DNA of 64,000 nt from positions 62,001 through 126,000 of the forward strand of contig JAJTCM010000006.1 in assembly GCA_021325675.1 (NCBI GenBank), given 5' to 3'. Below the pieces are notes generated by a model, which saw only the letters and a list, made by a program, of their open reading frames with translations, made no database searches and was not told where the DNA came from. Origin of the DNA: Crocinitomicaceae bacterium. Its GTDB lineage: Bacteria > Bacteroidota > Bacteroidia > Flavobacteriales_D > Crocinitomicaceae. The position numbers and the translations under genes were made by a program. Within the stretch, counting starts at the first letter, position 1. The number at the start of each line of letters is the position of its first letter. Shown one piece after another: positions 25,250 to 34,320 of the stretch.

Positions 25250-26428
25250 TTAATCAATTTTGCTATTTCGCGATTGATTGCTGTTCAAATTCAATTTTAG
25301 CCAGGTAAAACCAATAATTCCTGCAACCAAAGAAGACAAGAGAACAATGAATTTGATGTTGTTAATGATGGCTTGATCCTCGAAAGCAAGCAGAGTAATA
25401 AAGATCGACATCGTAAAACCTATCCCGCCTAAAAACCCTGCCCCTAAAATGGCTTTCCAGTTCAGATCACCGGGTAATTTACACATACCAAACAGGACTG
25501 CAAGGAAGGTTAAAAGAAAGATCCCCAAAGGTTTTCCTACAATAAGCCCCGCCATAACTCCCAGGCTATAATCTTCTTTCAGCAAGCTCCCCATGTCGGA
25601 ACTCAATACAATAGCTGTATTCGCCAAAGCAAAAACAGGAAGGATCACAAACGCAACAGGTTTATGCAAGAAATGCTGTAAAATATAAGATGTTGATTTT
25701 TTTCCTCCGTCACCAAAGGGAATTGCAAAGGCCAGCAACACTCCGGTTATAGTCGCGTGTACACCGGAATGGAGCATAAAATACCACATTGCAGCGCCGC
25801 CAATGAGATATGGAAGCAAATTCTTCACCTTGAGCCGGTTTAGAACCAAAAGCGCAGCAAAGATCCCAAGGGCAATAAGCAGGTTTCCCCAAAGCAGGGT
25901 TTTTGTGTAAAATAGAGCGATGATAATGATCGCACCCAGGTCATCGATTACCGCGAGGGCAGTCAAAAAGATTTTGAGTGAGGTTGGCACCTTGTTCCCC
26001 AGAAGGGACAAAATGCCCAGGGCAAAAGCAATATCGGTTGCCATTGGAATTCCGGCGCCCGGCTGTGTGGCCGTTCCCAGGTTGAAAATCAGGAATAGCC
26101 CAGCGGGGATGATCATACCTCCTATCGCTCCGAAAACCGGCAAAAGGGCGTCCTTAAAATTGGCTAATTCCCCAATATAAATTTCACGTTCCAATTCAAG
26201 TCCGATCAGTAAAAAGAAAATCGTCATCAGTCCATCGTTAACCCAATGTTCAATAGAATTTCCGGCAAACCGGCCCTGCCAAAAATGGTGATACCCTTCG
26301 CCCATGGAAGAATTCGCAATTAAAAGTGAGATTGCTGTACACAAAATCAGGATTAACCCTCCTGCCTTTTCGCTGTTGAAAAAGTCTTTAAATAATTGCG
26401 TCGGTTCAGTTATCTTCAATTTTGTCAT
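25250..26428 (-). CDS. nhaA: Na+/H+ antiporter NhaA
   Basis: 392 residues with about twelve hydrophobic segments. It expels Na+ or Li+ in exchange for protons across the inner membrane. Key residues are in place: Asp132 in ATDIAFALG, the pair Asp162-Asp163 in VIDDLGAI, and Lys299 in VGKPLGIF, matching D133, D163/D164 and K300 of the E. coli protein. The gene overlaps the preceding antiporter gene by 23 bases, so the two are translated together. Its stop lies 18 bases from the truncated GIY-YIG copy. Confidence 0.96.
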   Translation of the reverse strand: MTKLKITEPTQLFKDFFNSEKAGGLILILCTAISLLIANSSMGEGYHHFWQGRFAGNSIEHWVNDGLMTIFFLLIGLELEREIYIGELANFKDALLPVFGAIGGMIIPAGLFLIFNLGTATQPGAGIPMATDIAFALGILSLLGNKVPTSLKIFLTALAVIDDLGAIIIIALFYTKTLLWGNLLIALGIFAALLVLNRLKVKNLLPYLIGGAAMWYFMLHSGVHATITGVLLAFAIPFGDGGKKSTSYILQHFLHKPVAFVILPVFALANTAIVLSSDMGSLLKEDYSLGVMAGLIVGKPLGIFLLTFLAVLFGMCKLPGDLNWKAILGAGFLGGIGFTMSIFITLLAFEDQAIINNIKFIVLLSSLVAGIIGFTWLKLNLNSNQSRNSKID

Positions 26429-27590
26429 GGTGTTTTTTGTGTTTCATCAACCCGATCATCATCAGCAGGGCTGAAAGGATAATTACTTGAATTATAAGTG
26501 ATTTATCAGCGATTTCTATTTGCATGGAGACAGGAATAGAAAGAAATAACAAGATTGTGATCAATCCTCTGGGTGCAATATAAAATAAGGGATTAAGAGG
26601 TAAGCGGAATATTGCCAGGAAAATAGCCCGAACAACAAAAATGCCGCCTGTGATCCCCAATGCCCAAAAAATTGTACCTGAATTCAGCAATTCCTCTGTT
26701 TCAATTAAAAAACCAAACAACAGGAAAAACAAGGAACGGATCAGGAAAGCAAATTCGGTGGTGAGCTCCTGGAATTTATGTACCTCTTTATCGAAATCCA
26801 CCGGATGAAAGCGCCGGATGAATTTAAACCCTTTCAATTCGTCGATATTCCCGAGGAACAAACCGAACAGCAAAATGAAAATCAGGCCCGGTAGGTGGTA
26901 AATTTTTGAAAAGGCGTAAATCAGGATGATCATCAGGATAATCGGGATGAACTTGATATGGTGTTTGATCTTATCCAGGAAATAAGCCAGCGCCAGCGTT
27001 GCAACAAAGGAAACTACGAGGATAATCAGCAGCTCCAGGATAAAATGGCCGACAGAACGTGTACCAATGGTGTCATTCAGGGCAATGAAATTGAAAAAAA
27101 TCACCCCGAAGATATCCGATAAGCTACTTTCATAGGTAATGAATTCCCTGTTGTTTTTTGCCAGGTTCCGCGCACTCGGTATAGCAATGGCGCTGCTGAT
27201 GACCGCTAGCGGGATCGCATTGACCAAAGCCGCTTTAAAGCTCATATCACCGAAATAACGAAAAGTGTAAGCCAGGCCAAACACACTGATTAACATAGGC
27301 AGCAGGGCCACAACCGAGGATTTGGCAACCAAAGGAAGTTTACTTTTGTTGAGCTCAAGTTCAAGTGATCCTTCGAGAACAATCAGGATCAAACCGATAG
27401 TTCCCAGGATCGGAAGCGCCGGGTTAAGGTCCGGGGTGGGGAATTCAAAAAAAACGGCAGCCCGTTTCACCACCCAGCCCAAAACTAACAAAAGAATAAC
27501 CGAAGGGATTTTGGTTTTTGATGATGTAATATCAAAAATATAGGCTAAAAGCAGAAGTGAGCAGATCGTAATTATAATGGTAGCTGTCAT
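26406..27590 (-). CDS. Cation:proton antiporter (CPA family)
   Basis: 394 residues, about twelve hydrophobic segments. Features of the monovalent cation:proton antiporters: VILLLVLGW at the start, AIAIPSARNL in the fifth segment, and ESSLSDIFGVIFFN with the conserved acidic pair around 155-160. The C-terminus is a short basic/His tail (KHKKHHDKIEDN). It heads a two-gene operon with NhaA, presumably for Na+ and pH homeostasis. Whether it carries Na+ or K+ cannot be read. Confidence 0.88.
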   Translation of the reverse strand: MTATIIITICSLLLLAYIFDITSSKTKIPSVILLLVLGWVVKRAAVFFEFPTPDLNPALPILGTIGLILIVLEGSLELELNKSKLPLVAKSSVVALLPMLISVFGLAYTFRYFGDMSFKAALVNAIPLAVISSAIAIPSARNLAKNNREFITYESSLSDIFGVIFFNFIALNDTIGTRSVGHFILELLIILVVSFVATLALAYFLDKIKHHIKFIPIILMIILIYAFSKIYHLPGLIFILLFGLFLGNIDELKGFKFIRRFHPVDFDKEVHKFQELTTEFAFLIRSLFFLLFGFLIETEELLNSGTIFWALGITGGIFVVRAIFLAIFRLPLNPLFYIAPRGLITILLFLSIPVSMQIEIADKSLIIQVIILSALLMMIGLMKHKKHHDKIEDN

Positions 27591-27835
27591 TCTTTTGGCT
27601 GTAGGTGAATCTGTAAAGATAAACTTTTCTAAATGATCTTACCATTGGATCAGCTTCACAAACATGAAAATGTTCAGGACGGTGAGTGAATAATTTCGCC
27701 TTACACCCAAAAACAAGACGGGTTCATTCACACTTTCCCAACCCTGATTCTCATTTTATTACAAACCTTATCCATTTTAAGACAAATACGGGTCAAATAG
27801 ATTTCGTACTTTTATCCCCAAAAAAAAATCAAAAA

Positions 27836-28342
27836 ATGCAAATTGAACAAAACCGGGTTGTTTCTCTGACCTATAAGCTGACAAATCACAAAACGGGAGA
27901 AAAAATCGAAGAAACAAGCGCTGATCAACCGATGGTTTTTCTCGTGGGGGCCGGACAATTGATCCCGGATTTTGAAAATAACCTGCAAGGCAAAAAAGCC
28001 GGCGACAGCTTCAGCTTTTCTATTGCATCTGATTTAGCTTATGGTTCACACAGCGAAGAGCAGATCGTTAGCATTCCTTCTACGGTATTTCATGACGAAG
28101 CCGGAAAATTCGATGCGGAATACTTTCGTGTAGGCGCACTCATCCCGATGTCCGATAATGAAGGAAACCAGCTTCGCGGAAAAATCCTCGATGTTAGCCC
28201 TGAAACCGTGAAAATGGATTTTAACCATCCTTTGGCGGGAACAGATTTGCAGTTTGAAGGCAAAATTCTTGAAGTTCGTGAAGCTACGGAAGACGAAATT
28301 GCCCACGGACACGTTCACGGCCCAGGCGGACACCATCATTAA
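27836..28342 (+). CDS. slyD: FKBP-type peptidyl-prolyl isomerase, SlyD-like
   Basis: 168 residues from the internal ATG, chosen because SlyD proteins start with a short strand like IEQNRVVSLTYKL; the longer frame adds 50 unrelated residues. Motifs: DQPMVFLVGAGQLIPDFE and LAYGSHSEEQIVSIPSTVF mark the FKBP core with the insert-in-flap domain between. The C-terminus is His-rich (AHGHVHGPGGHHH), as in metal-binding SlyD. It helps folding and may supply or hold Ni2+ or other metals. Its neighbour downstream is a metalloid-responsive ars cluster, transcribed in the same direction but separated by a 114-base gap with its own promoter. Confidence 0.93.
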   Translation: MQIEQNRVVSLTYKLTNHKTGEKIEETSADQPMVFLVGAGQLIPDFENNLQGKKAGDSFSFSIASDLAYGSHSEEQIVSIPSTVFHDEAGKFDAEYFRVGALIPMSDNEGNQLRGKILDVSPETVKMDFNHPLAGTDLQFEGKILEVREATEDEIAHGHVHGPGGHHH

Positions 28343-28430
28343 GCCTATCTGACCGGGGTTTTTTACCTTAATATTTCCAGTGCAAAAAAATAAAAATCAT
28401 CCATTTGTTTTTTTGTATGATTATTTATCG

Positions 28431-28444
28431 TAATATTGCAATAT
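28431..28444 (+). promoter_or_regulatory. Promoter with ArsR operator palindrome
   Basis: A near-consensus -7 box TAATATTG (28431-28438) overlaps the perfect palindrome ATATTGCAATAT (28433-28444), 12 bases before the arsR ATG. The overlap fits autorepression by ArsR. Confidence 0.55.
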
Positions 28445-28456
28445 ATAAATTTATCC

Positions 28457-28789
28457 ATGGGACTTACAAAAACAGACCTCTTCACAGTAAAGCAAAACGA
28501 AATCGCTACGATGCTCAAAGCTTTGGGCCATCCGGCAAGGGTTGCAATCCTGGAATACTTAATCCGGGTCGACAGCTGCATCTGCGGTGATATTGTTGAC
28601 GAGCTTCCCCTAGCCCAGCCTACCGTTTCCCAGCATTTGAAAGAGCTTAAAACGGCCGGCCTTATCAAAGGGAGCATTGAAGGCACAGCCATTTGCTATT
28701 GTGTCGACAAAGAAAGCGTAAGTCTTTTACAGTCCTATTTTGCAGGTATTTCCCTTCAATTAGCGGATAAAGAAAAAAGATGTTGTTAA
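28457..28789 (+). CDS. arsR: ArsR-family metalloid-responsive repressor
   Basis: 110 residues from the ATG downstream of the palindrome. The winged helix is seen as [14 protein letters not shown], then [18 protein letters not shown]. The candidate arsenite site is Cys41-x-Cys43 (SCICGDIV) at the start of the recognition region, and the protein ends KRCC. It should repress the cluster until As(III) or Sb(III) binds. It is followed by DUF6428, a 41-residue peptide and arsC. Confidence 0.93.
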   Translation: MGLTKTDLFTVKQNEIATMLKALGHPARVAILEYLIRVDSCICGDIVDELPLAQPTVSQHLKELKTAGLIKGSIEGTAICYCVDKESVSLLQSYFAGISLQLADKEKRCC

Positions 28790-28805
28790 CTTAAAAATTA
28801 AAATC

Positions 28806-29279
28806 ATGAAACTTTCAGAAATTAAAATCATTTTGGAAAACCAGGACCAGGTTATTTTTCAAAAGCCTGACGGGACTTTTGTTCCCCAACATTTCCACGT
28901 GACCGAAGTGGGTGTGATCACCAAAAACTTCATTGATTGCGGAGGAACGGTCCGCCAGGAAAAGAGCGCTAATTTTCAGCTTTGGGAAGCCGGCGATTTT
29001 GATCATCGTTTAGCGCCTCAAAAACTGATCGGGATTATTGCACTTTCAGAAAAGGTTTTAGGTATGGAAGACCTGGATATTGAAGTGGAATACCAAAGCG
29101 ATACCATTGGAAAATACGACCTGGAATTTAATGGTGAGCACTTTGTTTTGAAAGCTAAAAATACGGCTTGTCTCGCTTCAGACAGCTGCGGTGCCCCGGC
29201 CGGGAAACAAAAACTTGTTTTATCCGAATTATCAACCGACAAATCAGCCTGCTGCACTCCGGGCGGTGGCTGCTGCTAA
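28806..29279 (+). CDS. DUF6428-type protein of ars clusters
   Basis: 157 residues. It matches what I recall of DUF6428, found between arsR and arsC in Bacteroidota: a beta-rich core with VPQHFHVTEVG and FIDCGGTVRQE, and FQLWEAGDFDHRL. The C-terminal 40 residues add Cys-rich ends (ACLASDSCG and CCTPGGGCC), which suggests metalloid binding. Biochemistry is unknown. It is 16 bases after arsR. Confidence 0.75.
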   Translation: MKLSEIKIILENQDQVIFQKPDGTFVPQHFHVTEVGVITKNFIDCGGTVRQEKSANFQLWEAGDFDHRLAPQKLIGIIALSEKVLGMEDLDIEVEYQSDTIGKYDLEFNGEHFVLKAKNTACLASDSCGAPAGKQKLVLSELSTDKSACCTPGGGCC

Positions 29280-29280
29280 G

Positions 29281-29406
29281 ATGAAAAAATTTATCCTCAC
29301 ATACAAAAAGCCATTGATTATAACCACTTCGGTTGTTGTACTGCAGCTTGTTTTCGGCTTTGACCCCAAATTCTGCATCATCAACATCATTTGGCTTTTT
29401 GTTTAA
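29281..29406 (+). CDS. 41-residue membrane peptide in the ars cluster
   Basis: The ATG lies one base after the DUF6428 stop and the frame ends TAA at 29404-29406, eight bases before arsC. A short basic start (KKFILTYKKP) is followed by one hydrophobic segment (LIITTSVVVLQLVFGF) and a second hydrophobic tail with a Cys (FCIINIIWLFV). Tight packing and codon use suggest it is translated. No family is known to me. Confidence 0.6.
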   Translation: MKKFILTYKKPLIITTSVVVLQLVFGFDPKFCIINIIWLFV

Positions 29407-29414
29407 CCAATCGT

Positions 29415-29828
29415 ATGAAAAATATATTGATCTTATGTACCGGCAATAGCTGCAGGAGCCAGATCGCGCAAGGCTATTTGCAGCATTATGCCGGAAACAA
29501 AGCGCAGGTTTACAGTGCCGGCGTTGAAACCCACGGCGTCAATCCGCTTGCCGTTGAAACCATGAAAGAAGACGGAATTGACATTTCGGGACATACGTCC
29601 AATCACGTGGATGAATACAGCGGTATAGATTTCGCTTATGTGATCACTGTTTGTGACAATGCGCAGGAACGCTGCCCTTATTTCCCGACAAAGGCACAGA
29701 AACTTCACCATAATTTTCCTGATCCGGCAAAAGCTTCAGGAACAAAAGAAGAAATAAGCGAAGCCTTCCGGAAAGTGCGGGAAGAAATCAAAGTATTCTG
29801 CCGGGACTTCGCGAAACAGGAATTGTAA
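29415..29828 (+). CDS. arsC: Arsenate reductase, low-molecular-weight phosphatase type
   Basis: 137 residues from the ATG that opens the strand NILILCTGNSCRS. Cys8 in the P-loop CTGNSCRS, and Cys80 and Cys87 in VCDNAQERCP, match the three-cysteine relay of thioredoxin-coupled ArsC, and DPAKASG supplies the general acid. It reduces arsenate to arsenite in the cytoplasm. No arsB or acr3 efflux gene follows; the next gene is a T9SS protein, so arsenite export must be encoded elsewhere. Confidence 0.95.
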   Translation: MKNILILCTGNSCRSQIAQGYLQHYAGNKAQVYSAGVETHGVNPLAVETMKEDGIDISGHTSNHVDEYSGIDFAYVITVCDNAQERCPYFPTKAQKLHHNFPDPAKASGTKEEISEAFRKVREEIKVFCRDFAKQEL

Positions 29829-29982
29829 CACGGAAATTTGCTAAACCGTTTCTAAACCTCTTCCCTGAGAGGCCAGGTTTCGGAATTTGTACATATCAGT
29901 CAACTAATAGTACCGTTCAGGTTTTTTTGTGTTTTCTTCCGGATATTATATCTTAATTCGGATTAAACACAAACTAATATTT

Positions 29983-31530
29983 ATGAGAACACTTTACTGT
30001 TTCGCGTGTATCGCTGTATCAGCAATATCCTTCGCACAATCTGATTTCCAAGTACTTCATCAAAACAATGTTTCGGCCTTTATAAATAACAGCGGTACTA
30101 TTTTTCATAATTTCCAGGCTAACCCGGCAGACTATGAAGTTCCCAGGGGAAGCGGGCACAAAGCTATTTACGGCGCACGTTTTTGGTTTGGCGGCCAGGA
30201 TATAAACGGGATACCGCACACAACACTTGGCGGAATAAATGCGGCTGCAACAGATGTGTTTCCCGGCCCTTATTCATCCACAAACGATTATTCGGCCAGC
30301 GAAAACTGGAAAGTCTGGACTATGTGCCAGTCAGAAATCGATAATTTCATCAAGTGGCATAATGCAACGCTTCCGGGCGCCGATACTTCACTCCAATTTA
30401 CAACGCCAACTGACGAATTTATAGCCCGGCTTTCAAGCTGGCCTGCACATGGCGATCTGCAATCAGGTCAGGCGTTAAATATTGCTCCATTTTTTGACCG
30501 TTTACAAGATGGATTTTATGATCCTGCCCAGGGCGACTACCCGATCATTAAAGGATGCTGTGCTACTTACATGGTACAAAATGATGCCGCGAGCCTGCAT
30601 TCACTCAGCTCGTCAGCGCCGGTGGGGCTTGAAATGCATTACCTGATTTACCAATATGAATCAGGCGATTTTATCAACGACGCAACCTTTATCGATGTGA
30701 CAGCTATCAACCGGGGCTACCTAAATTATCCTGAATTTGCACACGGTTTTATGGCAGATGCCGATCTGGGTTACAGTATGGACGACTTTATGGGTTCTGA
30801 TTCAACGAACAGCATGCTTTATTTCTACAACGGCAACAACAACGATGAAGGCAATTACGGTCAAAACCCGCCAGCGCTTGGCATCGTTTCACTGAATAAT
30901 ATGGTTTCTTCCTGTACACCTTTAACTTCTGGCTCATATTCATCCAGCCAGTCCTGGAATATCCTGAATGGCAAGCAAAGCAGTGGCGCTGAATGGATCC
31001 ACCCGGATAATTACGCCAGTAAATTCGTTTTTTCAGGTGACCCGGACAATGCTGCTGAATGGAGCGAAATCAACACTTCAGGCACTCCCGGTGACCGACT
31101 TGGAATTATAACCCACGCTAATGGAAGCTTTGGCCCGGGCGATACTATTTTTCAAAGCTATGCCATTTTATACGCTCGTTCGGGCGATCACCTGGCAGCC
31201 GTACAAACACTGAAACAACAAGCTGCGGCCGTGAAATTGTTCTATACAAATGATACGCTTGCCTGTGGCCCCGCTACCGCCGGGATAACTGAAAAACAAA
31301 AGATAAAATTTACCGTTCGTCCGAACCCTTCGAAAGGATTCATTACCCTGGAACCGGATGCAAAGGAAATCCAGGTAAGCGTTCTGCAAACAGACGGAAA
31401 AACAGTTTTTAACCGTCAACTTAAGACAGGGGAAAAAACGCTTGATCTTTCCGCCTTGCCAACAGGCTTGTACTTCCTGAAAATTGATTCTGAAGAAGGC
31501 AGCGATACACAAAAAATAATTCTCAACTAA
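29983..31530 (+). CDS. Secreted protein with T9SS type A sorting domain
   Basis: 515 residues from the ATG that opens a signal peptide (RTLYCFACIAVSAISFAQ). The middle, about 400 residues, is rich in aromatic and Gly/Asp/Asn residues with a few Cys and matches no domain I can name with confidence. The last 75 residues are a type A C-terminal domain (FTVRPNPSKGFITLEPD, GLYFLKIDSEEG, TQKIILN), for export by the type IX system. A strong terminator hairpin follows. It shares the gene order T9SS-subtilase-T9SS with the next two genes. Confidence 0.8.
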   Translation: MRTLYCFACIAVSAISFAQSDFQVLHQNNVSAFINNSGTIFHNFQANPADYEVPRGSGHKAIYGARFWFGGQDINGIPHTTLGGINAAATDVFPGPYSSTNDYSASENWKVWTMCQSEIDNFIKWHNATLPGADTSLQFTTPTDEFIARLSSWPAHGDLQSGQALNIAPFFDRLQDGFYDPAQGDYPIIKGCCATYMVQNDAASLHSLSSSAPVGLEMHYLIYQYESGDFINDATFIDVTAINRGYLNYPEFAHGFMADADLGYSMDDFMGSDSTNSMLYFYNGNNNDEGNYGQNPPALGIVSLNNMVSSCTPLTSGSYSSSQSWNILNGKQSSGAEWIHPDNYASKFVFSGDPDNAAEWSEINTSGTPGDRLGIITHANGSFGPGDTIFQSYAILYARSGDHLAAVQTLKQQAAAVKLFYTNDTLACGPATAGITEKQKIKFTVRPNPSKGFITLEPDAKEIQVSVLQTDGKTVFNRQLKTGEKTLDLSALPTGLYFLKIDSEEGSDTQKIILN

Positions 31531-31556
31531 ATCACATAAATACTGAAAAACGATGG

Positions 31557-31592
31557 AAAGCGGCTTGTGAAAAAACGGGCCGCTTTTTGTTT
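31557..31592 (+). terminator. Rho-independent terminator
   Basis: AAAGCGGC (31557-31564) pairs with GCCGCTTT (31579-31586), followed by TTTGTTTT, about 27 bases after the T9SS gene. Confidence 0.85.
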
Positions 31593-31625
31593 TATACAAT
31601 TAGATATCAGTGAATTAAATTCATA

Positions 31626-31660
31626 TTTGTGTAATTCGTATTATTTTTTTTGTATATTTG
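31626..31660 (+). promoter_or_regulatory. Promoter of the subtilase gene
   Basis: A -33 TTTG (31626-31629) and a -7 TATATTTG (31653-31660) lie 23 bases apart, with the ATG 23 bases downstream. This is one of the clearest promoters in the window. Confidence 0.65.
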
Positions 31661-31683
31661 ATCTAACACTAAAAATTATTCAC

Positions 31684-34317
31684 ATGAAAAATCTAAAATC
31701 GCTAAAGACGTATGTCTTTACAGCTGTACTACTGTTTACAGCATCGAGTCTCGCCCAGACTTATGAAACCGGAAAAGTAAGGGTGATTATCAAGAATCCA
31801 AATTGTTACCCCAAAGCGGTAAACAACACCTCAAATGGAAAAGGAAACGGAAATTCTTCTCCGTATATCCAAACCACAAACAATCAATTTAATCAAATTC
31901 TAACGCAATTCCAGGTGAGCAGTATGGTTCAGTGCATGCCATATGCAAAAACAAAAGAATTAAGGGACTTGTATGAACTGACAACACCTTTAGGTGAGGA
32001 TGCGCTATTCAATAGTCTCAATAGCCTCAACAGCAATAAGAACTTTTTCTTGTCTGTAGAAAAATGTGCAATACCAATCAATTTGTATGATCCTGCTGAT
32101 TATATGTGGACCTCATATGCTGATGATTGGCTATGGCATTTGAAAAGAGTTGAAGCGGATAAAGCCTGGGATATTACATTAGGTGACCCCAATGTAAAAA
32201 TTGCCGTTATTGATGACGGTGTAGACGCAAATCATCCTGACCTCATCGGAAAATTTAACCCTCCGTATGACTTTTACGACGGAACAAGCTTTTCACCTGC
32301 CGGAGGACATGGCACGTCTGTTACGACAACACTGGGAGGTGAAACGACTGAGCAAGGCGAAACTCCAAATGGTCAGATGGCATCAATTGGTTTTAATTGT
32401 AAAATGATGTTTTCTGACTATGGCAATGGGCTGGACAAATGCGTTTACGCAAGTTCTGTTATGGATGCCAAGGTAATCTCCCTCAGCTGGCTTTCCGGTT
32501 GCTCACCAACTACATCCTATTTGCTGGCAGAACAGGAAATTTTAAATAATGGAACTGCCATTATAAGAGCTGCAGGAAATGGTCAGCATCATTGTGGTGG
32601 GGGAAGAGTATATCCTTTTTCAGGTTTGGAAGACCCACGAACGATAGTAATATCAAGCACAGGAACGGACGACAGACATTTAGCAACTCACATCAACCCT
32701 AATTATACACATAGTCATTACGATGAAGTTGATCTCTGCTCACCAGGATATTGCATCATGACAGGAACATATTCTCCGGGGTCAGAATGGCCGTATTATG
32801 GTTGTTCAGGAGGAACATCTTTCGCAACCCCTATTGTTTCAGGGACCGCAGGTTTAATGCTTTCAGTTAATCCTTGTTTAAATAACGTTCTTATACAGGA
32901 CATCCTTAAAAATACAACTGATCCGATCGCAGATGCAGCTTCCTTTCCCGGAAAAGTTGGGACAGGGCGGGTAAATGCTTATAAAGCTGTGAGGGAAGCT
33001 CAAGCCACGTATTCTACCGATCTTGATCTCTACATAAAAGACAGGCCGGAAGATTTCGGCAGACAGGATTTTCCTTATCACTGGCAGGCAGACAGGGACG
33101 AAAGCCCTGATATCTGGGTGCGAAATCAACAAGATGGATTTACAAACAAAGTACATCAGGAGCCTGAATACCAATCAGCAACTCATAAAGTATGGGTGTA
33201 CGTCAGGGTAAGAAACAAAAGCTGTATGACTTCTAGCGGACAGGAGAACTTAAGCCTTTACTGGACAAAAGCATCCAGCTGGTCTTCCTGGCCGCAAAAT
33301 TGGGATGGAACCCTTCCCACAACAGGGAATAAAATTGATATAACAAAGGATATTCCTTCCCTTGATCCGGGAGAAGAAACCATTATTGAATTTGAATGGG
33401 ATATCATAAACCCCTATATCCATCAAAACTGGGGAAGCTGCTTACTGGCACGCATTGAGGATGTTCCAGTTGATCCAATTACTGTTTATCCCGGAAGATT
33501 GGATGACGATGTTTTCTATAACAATAACATCGCCTTAAGAAATGTTACCATTATTGATATTGTGCCCGGAATTGCTCCTGTTGGTAATGTTAATGGTATT
33601 TATTACCCCCATGGCAAGCATATATTTATTGGTAACGCAGGAAGCACACCAGGAGGAATGGATTTTGACTTTCAGGCTGAAATTAAGAAAGGCCAGGAAC
33701 CACTTCTTGAAAACGTTAAAATCAAAATGATCTTTGACCAAGCAGGCTGGGACCTGATGAAAGAAGAGCTTGCCAAAACGGAGCAAATTGTGATCACCGG
33801 AGATCGTCAAATTGAACTGACAGGTACTTCCCTGCATGTAGAAAATATATATTTTAACGGCAATACGAGAATACCTGTTTATATCGGCTTTGAGGTCACG
33901 GATCCCGATCTTGAAAAAATCACGGATCTGAGATTCCATTTCAGGCAATACCTATCAGACACAAGAGAAATCCTGGGAGGGGTACATTTTGCACTGAACT
34001 ATGATAAAAACGCTGTTTCAACCGAAAACCAAGGAAATAATGGTCACGGCACCGTTCAAAATCCAAACAAAATTATCAGTATTTCACCTAACCCGGCACA
34101 ACATGAGGTAAATGTGGAATACCGGATTGTACAAGGTACCGAAGCCGTTTTAATGGTTATTGATCAAACAAGGGCCCATATTACACAATATCCACTGGAT
34201 ATTACGCAGCAGGAAATTGCTTTGAACCTGCACTCAATGCAACCCGGAAACTATTTAGTCGTATTATCTGTGAACGGTGAAGTACAAGATTCTGAAGCCT
34301 TATTAATTACACCATAA
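31684..34317 (+). CDS. Secreted S8 subtilisin-like protease with T9SS domain
   Basis: 877 residues from the ATG with signal peptide (KSLKTYVFTAVLLFTASSLAQ). A propeptide-like region covers about 25-150. The catalytic triad is Asp177 (VIDDGVDANHPDL), His209 (GGHGTSV) and Ser379 (GGTSFATPIVSGTAG). After the protease domain come beta domains of about 400 residues, then a type A C-terminal domain (ISISPNPAQHEVNVEY, MQPGNYLVVLSVNG). It should be exported by the T9SS and act outside the cell on proteins. It has its own promoter and ends three bases before the next T9SS gene. Confidence 0.94.
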   Translation: MKNLKSLKTYVFTAVLLFTASSLAQTYETGKVRVIIKNPNCYPKAVNNTSNGKGNGNSSPYIQTTNNQFNQILTQFQVSSMVQCMPYAKTKELRDLYELTTPLGEDALFNSLNSLNSNKNFFLSVEKCAIPINLYDPADYMWTSYADDWLWHLKRVEADKAWDITLGDPNVKIAVIDDGVDANHPDLIGKFNPPYDFYDGTSFSPAGGHGTSVTTTLGGETTEQGETPNGQMASIGFNCKMMFSDYGNGLDKCVYASSVMDAKVISLSWLSGCSPTTSYLLAEQEILNNGTAIIRAAGNGQHHCGGGRVYPFSGLEDPRTIVISSTGTDDRHLATHINPNYTHSHYDEVDLCSPGYCIMTGTYSPGSEWPYYGCSGGTSFATPIVSGTAGLMLSVNPCLNNVLIQDILKNTTDPIADAASFPGKVGTGRVNAYKAVREAQATYSTDLDLYIKDRPEDFGRQDFPYHWQADRDESPDIWVRNQQDGFTNKVHQEPEYQSATHKVWVYVRVRNKSCMTSSGQENLSLYWTKASSWSSWPQNWDGTLPTTGNKIDITKDIPSLDPGEETIIEFEWDIINPYIHQNWGSCLLARIEDVPVDPITVYPGRLDDDVFYNNNIALRNVTIIDIVPGIAPVGNVNGIYYPHGKHIFIGNAGSTPGGMDFDFQAEIKKGQEPLLENVKIKMIFDQAGWDLMKEELAKTEQIVITGDRQIELTGTSLHVENIYFNGNTRIPVYIGFEVTDPDLEKITDLRFHFRQYLSDTREILGGVHFALNYDKNAVSTENQGNNGHGTVQNPNKIISISPNPAQHEVNVEYRIVQGTEAVLMVIDQTRAHITQYPLDITQQEIALNLHSMQPGNYLVVLSVNGEVQDSEALLITP

Positions 34318-34320
34318 ATT

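Noticed and set aside
24715-31600. Shared TTTTTGTTTTATACAA after the tRNA-Asn hairpin and after the 31557 terminator
   Set aside because: Short, AT-rich and at terminator T-tracts; chance or a common tail is enough to explain it.
31567-31683. Upstream extension of the subtilase frame
   Set aside because: It would start inside a terminator hairpin and read through a clear promoter; the signal peptide begins at 31684.
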